DNA of 64,000 nt, taken from assembly GCA_039881145.1 (NCBI GenBank), contig JAYKKI010000132.1, positions 2,952,501 to 3,016,500 of the forward strand, in the 5' to 3' direction. The position numbers were made by a program, and so were the translations under genes. The stretch is from Druceiella hillmani (Eukaryota > Arthropoda > Insecta > Lepidoptera > Hepialidae). A model generated the notes under the pieces. It searched no databases. It saw only the letters and a program-made list of their open reading frames with translations, and had not been told where the DNA came from. Positions 1-9,570 of this stretch are shown here, piece after piece; position 1 is the stretch's first letter; every line of letters starts with the position of its first letter.

Positions 1-1818
1 GTGTAAAATTCCTTAAGTTGTCCTCGTATTCACAATCGTTGAGAAGTTCCTTAAGATATATTTCTAGTCTATAATCAAGTAGTGATCATATTCACATGGA
101 GGCTATTCGACGTAATTTCCTTTCAAACAAAAAATTAATAATTTAAATTGGTCGGCACGTTTCCGAGTTACGGAAACGTGCCGACCAATTTAAATTATTA
201 AACTATACATCCATAAAAAATATATATCGGCTTGTACACCTTTATTTTTTGAAGGAAGTTAATTAACTTGACTTGAAAATTACTCTGAGTAGAGAGCAAA
301 TTATTTTTAATTTTTAAAAATGACCCGTTAATACGAGCATTATTTAACTATAAAGTAAATATTTTTGATAAATAATCGATCAGCGTTAACAAAATTGAAT
401 TTGTACATGGATTTTTCTAATTTATATATAAGATTGCACTTTACATTACATTAACTATACAAAGAATCCTCGAAATTATTGTAACGTTTATGAAAATTTT
501 CACCAGTCTTTCCTCCAATAAGTGTACATATTTGCATTAGATGACGTTCTCGTAATATTAGGGTTCGTTTCGTTTAGTTATATTTTTTTGCTATTTCATT
601 TATAAGCTACTAAGTAGACATTGCATAATTTTTTTTTGGTAAGTTATATATTAAAATAGGCATACATTAAATCAATTTATTTTAAATGAATAATAAACCT
701 AAAATATAATATATGTTTATTGATTTATTAATTCAATAGAATACCAACCATGGAGTTTTGTTCATGGATAAAGAACATAGGAATTTTTTTGCAGAAATAG
801 TAAAACTTGATCTTTAAATTTGTATTAAATCGGCCTAATTACTGGCCCATCCCTTAGATCTCATGCAGTTTTCTAAAGCAATTGATCTGTACCAGCTTAT
901 AACTTGGGAAATAGTCCATGGTTTAATGATAATAATTGAGCATCCATTTTTACATATACAAAGTTTCAGAAATAACAACAAACCTCAAAACAGTAAAAGC
1001 TGGCAGATTTGAATATGATTGGGGAACGTAAAAAATCTGCCTGTAAATCTGCTGATATGTGACAAATAACGAAAAAATATAAATAATTGAAAAGCGCGTC
1101 TATACTCACAAAGCCATTTTTAATTTCTGCCATTTAATATAAGTATCGATTGTGGGATCACGTATGCAACAACTTGTTATTTTAAATTCATTTACGTTAG
1201 CAATTTTGACCAAGTTGCCAATTATAACTCACTGACTGTTTATTTCTCGCTTATAATGGTACCATACAAAGTTGAGCTTTGTTCCATAAGCTAAGTGTAT
1301 AAAGAAATTGTTGTTTATTGGACGCTATAAAATATGTTATTTGGTATAAATATTATTTATGATATTTAGACAGCGTCAAACTGAATTTACTGTGACCGTT
1401 TCGTTTAGTCATAAAAATTTGAATCGAATGGTATATGAAATCTCATAAAAGTGTTATGAAAACCGTAGCTAATAAAAGTTAGAACATAACCTTGTTCAAG
1501 CATTTATCCACCTCACTGGGATCACTATCAAATAACTTGGTTACAATAAATGCGTTAATTAAAAATAACGTGATTGTAGATTATTTTATAAATTTAGCAA
1601 GATTTCGGTGCTTCGAGAAAAATGTATTATTTTACGTTTAATATTTAATAAAAAATCATGTTAAAAAATTGTCTGAAAAACAGTTACAATACAAATATTT
1701 TCCGGAATGCAATTTCGTGTCCTAAACTGGATATACAGTTTTATATTATGGTCAGTGTTTCGATCTTCTCGTCATTAAATTGGACATAAATATGTTCATG
1801 TTTCTTATATTTCAAGTT
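1..1818. other. AT-rich noncoding DNA
   Basis: No ORF or recognisable protein remnant is visible on either strand. The stretch is AT-rich single-copy-looking sequence that ends at the left LTR of the BEL/Pao element. The only clear structure is the perfect hairpin at 135-201, listed separately. Confidence 0.6.
135..201. repeat. Perfect 31-bp inverted repeat, 5-nt loop
   Basis: The arms 135-165 and 171-201 are exact reverse complements, separated by the loop AGTTA. The core of each arm (GGTCGGCACGTTTCCG) is much more GC-rich than its surroundings. Pairing stops at both outer ends after one further A-T pair. I see no target-site duplication, so a transposon origin is not shown. A template-switch event during replication is an alternative. 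A short RNA hairpin is possible but unsupported. Confidence 0.9.
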
Positions 1819-2065
1819 TGTTCGCGCCAAATACTTGATCAATTCAATTTATGTAATGTGATATGTAAAGTATAAAATATTGAATAAATCCAAACTTCAA
1901 GGTATCAGGGTATTGAAAGGCGGAGGCGCGCTTGAGCTGATATTGTCTCGTCCAGAGCTAACAGTGCAGTATGTAGGCAGGGAAGAACTTCTGTACGTTA
2001 AAGTCACGCTGTGTTTTGATTGGCTTGAATGATCGCTGTCTGTACCTAGTGGCGAGCCTCCTGCA
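1819..2065 (-). repeat. 3' LTR of the BEL/Pao element
   Basis: This repeat matches 6002-6280 in the same orientation over its length, with scattered substitutions and about 30 bp of net gaps. Shared landmarks include TTGTTCG.GCCAAATA at the plus-strand start, GGTATTGAAAGG.GGAGG in the middle and GC.TCCTGCA at the plus-strand end. The ends follow the usual TG...CA rule. The DUF5641-like coding remnant runs up to it, as expected for a 3' LTR. Confidence 0.8.
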
Positions 2066-3060
2066 CAGTGGTACGAAAATCCTCCACCTCCAGCAGCTCA
2101 GCAGGAAGAAGGCAGATCAGATTGAGTATCCTTCGTTCGATGCCGCTGCTAGTCTTGAAAAGGGAAATAACTTGACGACCCGTTCAATTCTCTATTTAAG
2201 TGGAGGCGCAGTATTCTCTTTTAGGACTACCAGGTCACCGACCCATAACAAAGGCTGCCGACGACGCCACTTGCTGCGATGCTACAGTTCTACCAGGTAC
2301 TCGCTATTTCATCTGAGCCAAAGATGTCGTTTTAATTCTTCAATGCGCTCGTATCTGGTGGGATACTTGGGGATTGATACCGATGAGAGTAAAGAGGAAG
2401 GATGACCAATTAAGAAGTACGCTGGACTTAAGAGAGACAGGTCATTAGAATCGGTTGATAAGGGGATGAGTGGACGGGAATTGAGGCAGCCTCTATCTGA
2501 AGAAACAATGTCTCCAAATCCTCATAGGTAAAAGTAGCATTGCCCATAATACGTTTTAAATGGTATTTTGTTAACTTTACGCCTGCTTCCTATATACTAC
2601 CTATTGCAGGGAAATACGGGGGAGTAAACGAAAATTAATGCCTTCTTCTAACGCGAAAGTGTTTATCGCTGATTCAAAAGACTTGACATTTCTATCCAAT
2701 TCATTATTTGCCTCCACAAAATTACGTCCATTATCACAATGAATAGTATCAGATTTACCTCGACGTGATATGAATCTACGCAAACACAACATAAATGTAT
2801 CCACAAGATCACTGACCAAATCCAAATGTATTGCCTTCGTTAAAAAATATTAAAAATAAACTAAGGCAATATTTTGATAATTTGTCGTGGACCGGTATGC
2901 CTCAGTTGTAAGTGTTCACATTCTATTAACAACCGCGTAAAATGATGCTTATTATCAAGAACGGCTGGATGCCCTTTATTGTATTATTAGTCTGTGTTGA
3001 TAAGACGACCACCAACTCGAAGCACGCCGTTTCCGTCAATAAACGGGAACAACGATAATA
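2066..3060 (-). pseudogene. BEL/Pao pol C-terminal remnant: integrase and DUF5641
   Basis: Read on the minus strand, this is the integrase end of a BEL/Pao polyprotein. First comes the segment before the zinc finger (about 3060-2880), with FPFIDGNGVLRVGGRL and a following H...LLIECEH. The finger cysteines appear to be deleted. Next is the rve core (2825-2601), with LVSDL, LRRFISRRGK and DNGRNFVEANNEL. Then come EAGVKLTKYHLKRIMG and YEDLETLFLQIEA, followed by YFLIG and YERIEELKRHLW. Last is a DUF5641-like stretch with EYLVEL, KWRRR, VGDLVVLKENTAPPLK and RVVKLFP. At least three in-frame stops and several frame changes break it, so no functional integrase can be made. The family assignment rests on motif order recognised by eye, but the match is extensive. 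Confidence 0.88.
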
Positions 3061-3470
3061 AAGACGAATTTAAATTAAATGTTTTTTTTATGTTCAAGTA
3101 TCTTTAATTCATTTAGAAATAAATCTCAAACTACTTTATTGATTTCTACAAGTATGGTGAATATCACGATAAAGATCTTTTTATTTTAATTGAGTGATTA
3201 AGATCAATTATTTTAATTTTAAAATTTCTTATAATTATTAATTAATGAATATTTATATAAGAATTTAATTTAATGAATTAATAGGAAATCGAATAATTTT
3301 CAGATATTAAAGATTAGATTATTGTCATGATTATTATTCTTAATAAATTGTTATTTTCCCCTTATTTCTGAGATATTTATAATTATGTTTTCTGTTTGTG
3401 TTTTTATTGAAATTGATCTCTAAATTTGGAAATCCAAATTTAGAATTACAGTAAGAATCACCTAATATTT
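3061..3470. other. AT-rich filler replacing RT/RNase H in the BEL element
   Basis: This stretch lies between the protease and integrase remnants, where an intact element would carry about 1.8 kb of reverse transcriptase and RNase H. It shows no YxDD-type motif and is almost pure A/T, so the catalytic core was deleted or replaced. Confidence 0.6.
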
Positions 3471-4219
3471 TCGATGACCCTTGCAATGGCACACGAAATG
3501 GAATTCCATAATTTATTAAAGCGAATAGTTTTACTATTAATGAAATGGTTTTTACATGTTTCATATTTAGGTGCGATAGGAATTTTAAGAGGAATTTTGC
3601 TTATTTCTTTACTAAAATTACTCTGTATATTTTTTGAATTAGTATTACCTCCGCGTATTGGTCCAACTACCAATCAACTAAGTTTTCAATTTTGTAAGGT
3701 TGGTGAATTTGGTCCCAATAGATTTTGTTTAGGACAAATAAGTTTGTAAAATACATCCGCCCCTGATAAAATGTCAATGTTAAACGGCTTAAAGAATTCA
3801 TAATCCGATAGTTTAATCGAATTAGGTATTGGCAATGATGAAGATGCAATTAAAGAATTTGGTAAGTGCCATGTTATTTTCGGGACTACCAAACATTTAA
3901 CGTTAAAATTGTATATGTTAATTATAGAAAGTAGGTTAATGCCAGTGCTTTGAGGAATGTTAAATTTAAAGTCACCAATGCCTGGAGCACAACTGGTTCC
4001 GTATCATGTGGAATAAAATCCAGTTTTTTTTAAATTTTCAGTTATATAGGATGACTGACTGCCTGCATCGAGTAATACCCGAGCAATGTAAGGTTTTTTA
4101 TTTGATTTATCGTATTTTAATTGATTCTGTACAAAGAAATACTTATTTATTGTAATAAATTGAAGATATGGCAAATAAACACTGAACTGGTACGTTATTT
4201 GTATTGTTAGACGTTTCAT
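3471..4219 (-). pseudogene. BEL/Pao aspartic protease remnant
   Basis: On the minus strand the retroelement protease is recognisable. Around 4060-4020 is RVLLDAGSQSSYIT, where the active site is usually D-S/T-G and here reads D-A-G. About 100 codons later come VVPKITWHLPNSLI and then FNIDILSGADVFYKLI, with LLGPNSPTLQN behind it. These last motifs are the conserved C-terminal half of BEL/Pao proteases. The flap region is in another frame. The next block, LVVGPIRGG, is where the reverse transcriptase would begin, but similarity fades there. In an intact element this enzyme would cleave the Gag-Pol polyprotein; here stops and frameshifts prevent it. Confidence 0.85.
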
Positions 4220-4319
4220 GGTTAGTATTGTTTAAATATAATAATGTGTTATGTCTATGCTTACATAATCGATAAGATCCGAGCAGATAAAACTGTGACG
4301 AATTATACTCGTTTCAAAG

Positions 4320-5540
4320 AGAGTTCAAACATAAATTCAATTTCGAAACTTCACTATTTCTTTTTTTAGCGTTCATAGCTTTAAATTTAGAACAATCGAA
4401 AAATTTATGACCTTCCTTACAATATCGACAAACAGGTTTTTTGCGAGAGAATTGATGAAATTGCAAACCATTTTAACGGTGGTTTTGCTTCAATATTGTT
4501 TTTATTAATGTTAAAAGGATCATAACGCGTATTGTTTGCACTATTATTTTTAGTAAAGTACAATGTTTCAAGCACATCTGCTCGATTGCGTAAAAACATT
4601 GAGAAATAGTTTAAGGAAGGATATTCCTTCATGTTATATTTAACTTTTTCCCACTTGAAAAGGGTTACAGTACCTAATTTAGTTGAAACAATGTATGATT
4701 TTAATATATCCCACTTGTTGGTAGGTGGACTCAGTGAATTTAAAGAGGCCAAATTGTTCGTAATATTATCTACAATAAAACAAAGACTTCTATGAGTTTC
4801 ATGTTTTAAAATATCAATGTTAAATAATGAATTTAAATGGTTATTTATGAGTACATTACCGTTATTATAACGTTCGCAAATCAGACCCTGAGCAATTTTA
4901 TATTTTATCGCTGTAAATTCAATTATTTGTCCCGCTCCACCATAATGACATTTATTTCTTGCCAGTATTGAAGCGTTTGAATTAATCGTTGAGCCAAATG
5001 TATCTCTAAATTCCTACCATGTAAGATAATTACCATCAAATTTAGGTAATTTTAGGTAAGCGAATGCTAGTTTTGAAATTGTTTTAACATGGAATTTCAA
5101 TAGATACATCATCGTTTTTAGGAATATCATAAGGAGAGGTTTTAACAACATCTTGTGCAATGGATAATAAGTTAACAATAATTGTTTTAATAAACTCTCG
5201 TTGCGAAACTTGTTTGTCAATATCAGAATCCAAAATGTCATTCTGAGATTGTACTGAATAAAATTCTGCGTACACTGTTTCTATATTAGCAATTTTTGTC
5301 GTAAGTTTACTGAATCGCAACTGCTTTAAATCTTGAGGTGATATATCTTGTACAGTGGAAAGAATCGCATTTTCTAATGAAATCTCTTAATAACCTTTTC
5401 TTTTCTTCATTTATTGAAACATCTAATTTTTTCGTATTCACAAATTTAGATAAATAATGAATTAGATAAATGATGATAAATATAAAATCGAACCCAAGTC
5501 CCACGTGAGCACTACTATGCCGCTCGAAATTGGGAATCAT
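4320..5540 (-). pseudogene. BEL/Pao gag remnant with CCHC zinc knuckle
   Basis: Minus-strand gag. The N-terminal part (5540-5084) includes LAFAYLKLPKFDGNYLTW, which matches the start of the DUF1759 capsid region of BEL/Pao Gag. At 4752-4560 follow MASLNSLSPPTNKWDILKSY and FLRNRADVLETLYF, also typical of that region. The knuckle at 4430-4392 reads CRYCKEGHKFFDC, that is C-x2-C-x3-H-x4-C, the spacing I know from BEL/Pao elements. It is followed by a basic tail (KFKAMNAKKR). Gag would package the element's RNA. The frame is broken several times between the blocks, so this is a pseudogene. Confidence 0.85.
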
Positions 5541-5985
5541 AACTTAAATTAATTCAGGCGCAGACGAGTAGTAATTTAAATGACATAATTCGGTGGCATT
5601 CAGCAAAGATTGAAATTAAACTTTTATGTTTCCAGTTGTAAATAATAATTACTATCAATTGAATTCAAAGTACATTTAGGATTATGATTTAGATGAATAT
5701 TTACGAAATGATAATAGAGTGCCTAGTAATTAACTTTAATTTATATTAAAATAATCAAATAAATTAATATTAATCGAACGTAGATACAATGATAAATCAG
5801 TTGACCTTGAGGAAGAAACCTGTAAAGTAATTATTTCTTCTAAATAGGTAATGTTTTTTATGGGAATGCACAACAATGGAAATTAAGAATAATGATAGGA
5901 AATGAAGGAAAAGGTACTTCTATTTTGATAGACTCTGTCCAGTTGATGAAATCGGTCTCCTCAATCCAGTACTGCGGTTTTTTTT
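5541..5985 (-). other. BEL/Pao leader between primer site and gag
   Basis: This AT-rich sequence lies between the putative primer-binding site and the first gag block. It carries an in-frame patch (YWIEETDFINW) on the minus strand, but no start codon I can defend. Confidence 0.4.
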
Positions 5986-5997
5986 CCACGGTGGCCA
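5986..5997 (-). promoter_or_regulatory. Candidate retroviral-type primer-binding site
   Basis: Four bases inside the 5' LTR, the minus strand reads TGGCCACCGTGG. The leading TGG would pair with the CCA end of a tRNA. From memory, the run is close to the complement of an arginine tRNA 3' end, a primer used by some BEL/Pao elements. The tRNA identity is not verified. Confidence 0.5.
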
Positions 5998-6001
5998 CTT
6001 T

Positions 6002-6280
6002 TGTTCGTGCCAAATAGAAGTACACGCGAACATAAAAAAACTCGATGTAGACGATAAATGTTATGTATATAATGTGAAATGTATAGTATGAAAGATTGTA
6101 TAAATCCAAAGTTCCAGGTATTAAGGTATTGAAAGGTGGAGGAGCACCCGCGCTGATGTTGCCTGTCCAGAGGCGAAAGTGAAGTATGTCGGTAGAGAAG
6201 AACTTCAAAACGTTAAAGCCGCTCTGTGATTTGATTAGCAGGAATGGTCGTTGTCATACCTGCGTGGCGGGCTTCCTGCA
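6002..6280 (-). repeat. 5' LTR of the BEL/Pao element
   Basis: Partner of 1819-2065, same orientation, same TG...CA ends on the plus strand, slightly longer. It abuts the candidate primer-binding site, so it is the 5' LTR for a minus-strand element. The two LTRs differ at many positions by eye, so the insertion is old. Confidence 0.8.
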
Positions 6281-7165
6281 AAATTTGCCCAAACAAAATA
6301 TTATAATGAGAGAGTACACAACGTTTTACAACAGGAGACTCCTTGTCAAGTCAAAGAATTTTTCTCATTGGTGTATTGTTAAAAAGATGATGTAATGTGA
6401 ACTGTGGTTTCCATTTATAAATATAAACATGAAAATATATATTTGATTAAATTAAAGATTACTAATTCAAGAATATTTTAATGTGCTGGAAATTAATTTT
6501 AAAGTATTGCTAAATTATAATTAAAACTTCGTGCAAAAACAGAGTAAGTTTTGTATATTTTTCAATTATACTTTCTAACTTCACTCTTTATCGTATTTCA
6601 AATGGAAGCCGCTATGGGCTTAAATATATTTCATGTATACCGATTAAAATTTTTTATACTCTCCGATAATTTTTAATTGATTAAGTAATATGGCGGAAAT
6701 TAGGCTCTTTGGTACAATTGAACATTACTTTATAAAGTTTTAAAGACACCTCGGCCATGGTTTAACAATTCATTTATATCAAATTAACGTTCATGCCTAA
6801 TATCCTGTATAGGAAAAATAATTTATTAATCAATTTCGTATGAATTAATTAAAGAAATATATAAAGCCTGTATGTAAATTACGAGTTAATGACAGTAAGA
6901 TAAAGCTATATAATAAACAGTAAATCAGTCGAAGTTAACTTGAAAATAAATATATATTTATATTCATAGTTTTAGTGTCTAGTTTTACCCTCTAGCCATG
7001 TTGAAAATGCATAATAGTTTAATTCTAATATTATGATTTTAAAACTCAACATATGATTACAAATTTAACAAATTCATGTTGGAGAATAACAGTTTCTTCA
7101 ACATTTTTATGACATATATACTCCGTAAAGAAAAATGAATTTATAAGCCTAATTAAACTTATGGC
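6281..7165. other. AT-rich noncoding DNA
   Basis: No protein remnant was seen on either strand. Long A/T runs and no clear repeat. Confidence 0.5.
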
Positions 7166-7221
<56 letters not shown>

Positions 7222-7230
7222 GTATATATA
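7166..7230. repeat. (AT)n/(GTAT)n microsatellite
   Basis: A near-perfect TA dinucleotide array that passes into (TATG)n at the right end. The ORF read across it (an IYIYIY run) is an artefact. Confidence 0.95.
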
Positions 7231-7599
7231 CTCTCGTCATAAATTTCATTATCAATACTAAGGGGAGTAAGTAATAGAAAAATATACCTTTTAGATATTA
7301 TATTCCCGAGGTTTACTCATTACTAATTAAGGAATGTTCCTTAAAATGTACCAACTATTTATAATAAGGTTCCCTCTCTGCTATTAATTATTTCAAATCG
7401 TCTGGCCACTTATTTCAAGCCGCACACACTAATTTCCGGGATGTTGAAGCTATTGTAAAATAATCTAACTATTATCAATCAATTTAATGTTAGAGTTTTA
7501 ATCATTCGAGAAATTATCGAAAATTCGGTAAGCTTTTTCGTTTTAAAAAATTTTCGGCCAGCCTTTTAAAGAATTTGGATTTAGTCTTCTATAGTCAAA

Positions 7600-8060
7600 T
7601 ACATGAAGCGATAAATTCATACAAAATCAATTTACTGTAATAAAATGTAGAAATTGATTGAAAATTACAATAATACTTCAAAAACAAGTCCTCACAATTA
7701 TTTCCGTCAATAATCATCTTGCAAATGTAAGCTCCATCTATCATTCTCATATCATCTCTTTTTCTCACAATTGAAAGGATTAAATACAATCGATATCTGT
7801 AACTTTCGTAAGTAAACATTGTTAACTAAATAAAAGTGCAATACTTTGTCACAGAAAAGAGCATCGTTGTTTATCAGTCAATCAAACTAAATGAATCCGC
7901 CAAAACTTCGTAGCGTAATATAAGCTTAACCATATTGCAGAGTCTTAGTCTTTCCGCTTTACTATCATATCCAAATATTTAACGCCAAAATCAATATGGT
8001 GCAATTTACAGTTTTACAAGCTGTTTAAGTATGCGGAAAAAGAGATATCAAACGAGATAT
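7600..8060 (+). repeat. Dispersed repeat family C, copy 1
   Basis: Diverged but collinear with 43370-43870 in the same orientation. Shared landmarks are TATCATTCTC then TCTCACA, AGTA.ACATTGTTA, then ATATAAGCT.A.CCA and CTTTCCGC near the centre, and CA.GCTGT..AAG.ATG.GGAAA towards the right. It has no coding potential shared by both copies, so the minus-strand ORF inside is not believed. Likely an old transposon or part of a larger duplication. Confidence 0.6.
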
Positions 8061-9063
8061 TAATTCGCGGAAACGCTCGTAAAACATAAAAATAAAAATT
8101 AGAGTCGCTTTGGTAATGCTGTTAGTGAATTTTCATGAAAACGTTAGTCCCTTTTCTTGAAAAAATACCATCAAATAATGCTCTGTGAAAATTTGAGCAT
8201 TTCATATATTGTAATAAATTAATGATTTTCTTGTTGCCTCTTTTGAATTTATTCAAAGTTGATAACCTTTGGTCAAATAACAAGTAAAGAAAATATACAT
8301 TAAAATAAAAATATGTTTTTGCCAATAGTGATTTTAAGAACAATTTTAAATAAATTCCAATTCATTTTATTTTCATCAAAATAACATATTCGTCATGAAA
8401 GTTTTAATGAAATTAAATAAACAAACTATCAAAATCTTAGTAATCAAAATTTAGTACTAGAAAATAGAATTTATAAAGATAATGGCAGCTGAAGTTAAGA
8501 AAAACCGAAAAAATAATATGGGCAGGTTAGTTTATAATGATAAAGTATATACAAATTTCCTCAAATAACAACATATAAATTCTATATTATGAGGTCTTTT
8601 CTGAATTACAAGATTGCCAACAGTTAAATAGAAAATCGCAAAAAATTGGACGGCGGGAAAAATAAACTGGGAATATAATAAGTACGTCACAGTAAGTCTC
8701 CATAGACAGTAATTATCACAGGACCATTTCTAGTGAACACTATATTTATATTCTTACACGTACTATACGCCACACTATCCATTATGTTGATTTTAGTCAT
8801 AAAACTTATAACTATTCGAATGATTTTACTCGGTGTAATAGCTGTATAACTGATAGCGGAGATAGAAGATGAAGGAAAATAAAGAATTAGTTACATTTAC
8901 AACGGAATGATTTTATGACAAAATAAATGATCAAACTGAGAAACTAACATTTAAATTGATATTACACCATTTTTTGCATATTGTTTACCATGCTTTAGGT
9001 AGATTGACTTAATATACCCTTATGACTTTCTTCTTTAAACTTTCTGATATATGACTGTATAGT
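8061..9063. other. AT-rich noncoding DNA
   Basis: Nothing recognisable on either strand beyond A/T runs. Confidence 0.5.
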
Positions 9064-9290
9064 ATGAAATGGTTGGTTGGTGTCGTATCCATGGAGTGCA
9101 CAAAGAAAATCAGATGGGACCAAAAGTGTTCAGGCCTTGGCTATGGTTTCCACGAGTGGAGAATACAAGAGATGATCCGGGGGATCCGTACCAATAGCAA
9201 AGAGTTTGGCCAGTATTGTAAGACAATTCAAGGTGTGATTAGAGAGTGTTGGGTGTCCAGAGAGAGAGGACAGTTATTGTAGAAACGCTG
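9064..9290 (+). other. Unassigned less AT-rich segment with a 72-codon ORF
   Basis: The base composition is clearly richer in G than the surroundings, and one plus-strand frame stays open for 72 codons from an ATG (MKWLVGVVSMECTKK...). I do not recognise the product. The right end (GAGAGAGAGGA, near 9260) leads into repeat family B, whose other copy near 45870 also carries a GGGAGAGAGAGGAAATGTC patch. A decayed transposon gene is therefore more likely than a host exon. Confidence 0.25.
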
Positions 9291-9570
9291 CCCGTCGGGG
9301 GATATTGTTATTACCTTCAAATGTTTTGTTCGGGTTATATTTGAATTAAAATTTCCATCTCAATTTCAATCATCATTTCGCAAAATAGGTCGTTAAATAA
9401 TTGCGTAATTACACATTGCAAGATATGCTATGAAAGTAGACATAAAAATGTATATAGATTGTGATTCAATATTTAAGAGTAGTATTTTTTTTGAAAATAA
9501 TATTTCAGTTAATAAACTTATCCTGTCCCATTTTCTATTCTAAATCTTACAAGCATTAAAGTGATTAGAA
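9240..9570 (+). repeat. Dispersed repeat family B, 5' block, copy 1
   Basis: Matches 45865-46330 and, over its centre, 25610-25800, all on the plus strand. Shared words are CGGGTTATATT.TAATTAAAAT (versus 45990), TAATT.CGTAATTACA (in all three), then AATAATATTTCA and ACAAGCATTAAA-like sequence. Noncoding. The best guess is part of an old transposable element. Confidence 0.65.

Larger units (their letters stand above)
1819..6280 (-). mobile_element. Degenerate BEL/Pao LTR retrotransposon, RT/RNase H missing
   Basis: This is a minus-strand LTR retroelement. Two similar direct repeats bound it (6002-6280 as the 5' LTR, 1819-2065 as the 3' LTR); on the plus strand each begins TGTTCG and ends CTGCA. 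Between them, in minus-strand order, are a candidate primer-binding site, gag with a CCHC knuckle, an aspartic protease, integrase and a DUF5641-like C-terminal domain. That domain order and the sequence motifs are those of BEL/Pao. Nothing resembling reverse transcriptase or RNase H lies between the protease (ending near 3.47 kb) and the integrase zinc region (starting near 3.06 kb), where roughly 400 bp of AT-rich filler sits. The flanks AAGTT (1814-1818) and AAATT (6281-6285) could be a decayed 5-bp target duplication. Many stops and frameshifts show it is long dead. Confidence 0.88.

Noticed and set aside
2016..2405. 129-codon plus-strand ORF
   Set aside because: It is the shadow of the minus-strand integrase/DUF5641 remnant of the BEL/Pao element.
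5858..6208. 116-codon minus-strand ORF across the BEL 5' LTR
   Set aside because: It spans LTR, primer site and leader, which are not coding in this family.
7595..7819. 74-codon minus-strand ORF in family C
   Set aside because: The frame is not maintained in the second copy at 43.4 kb.
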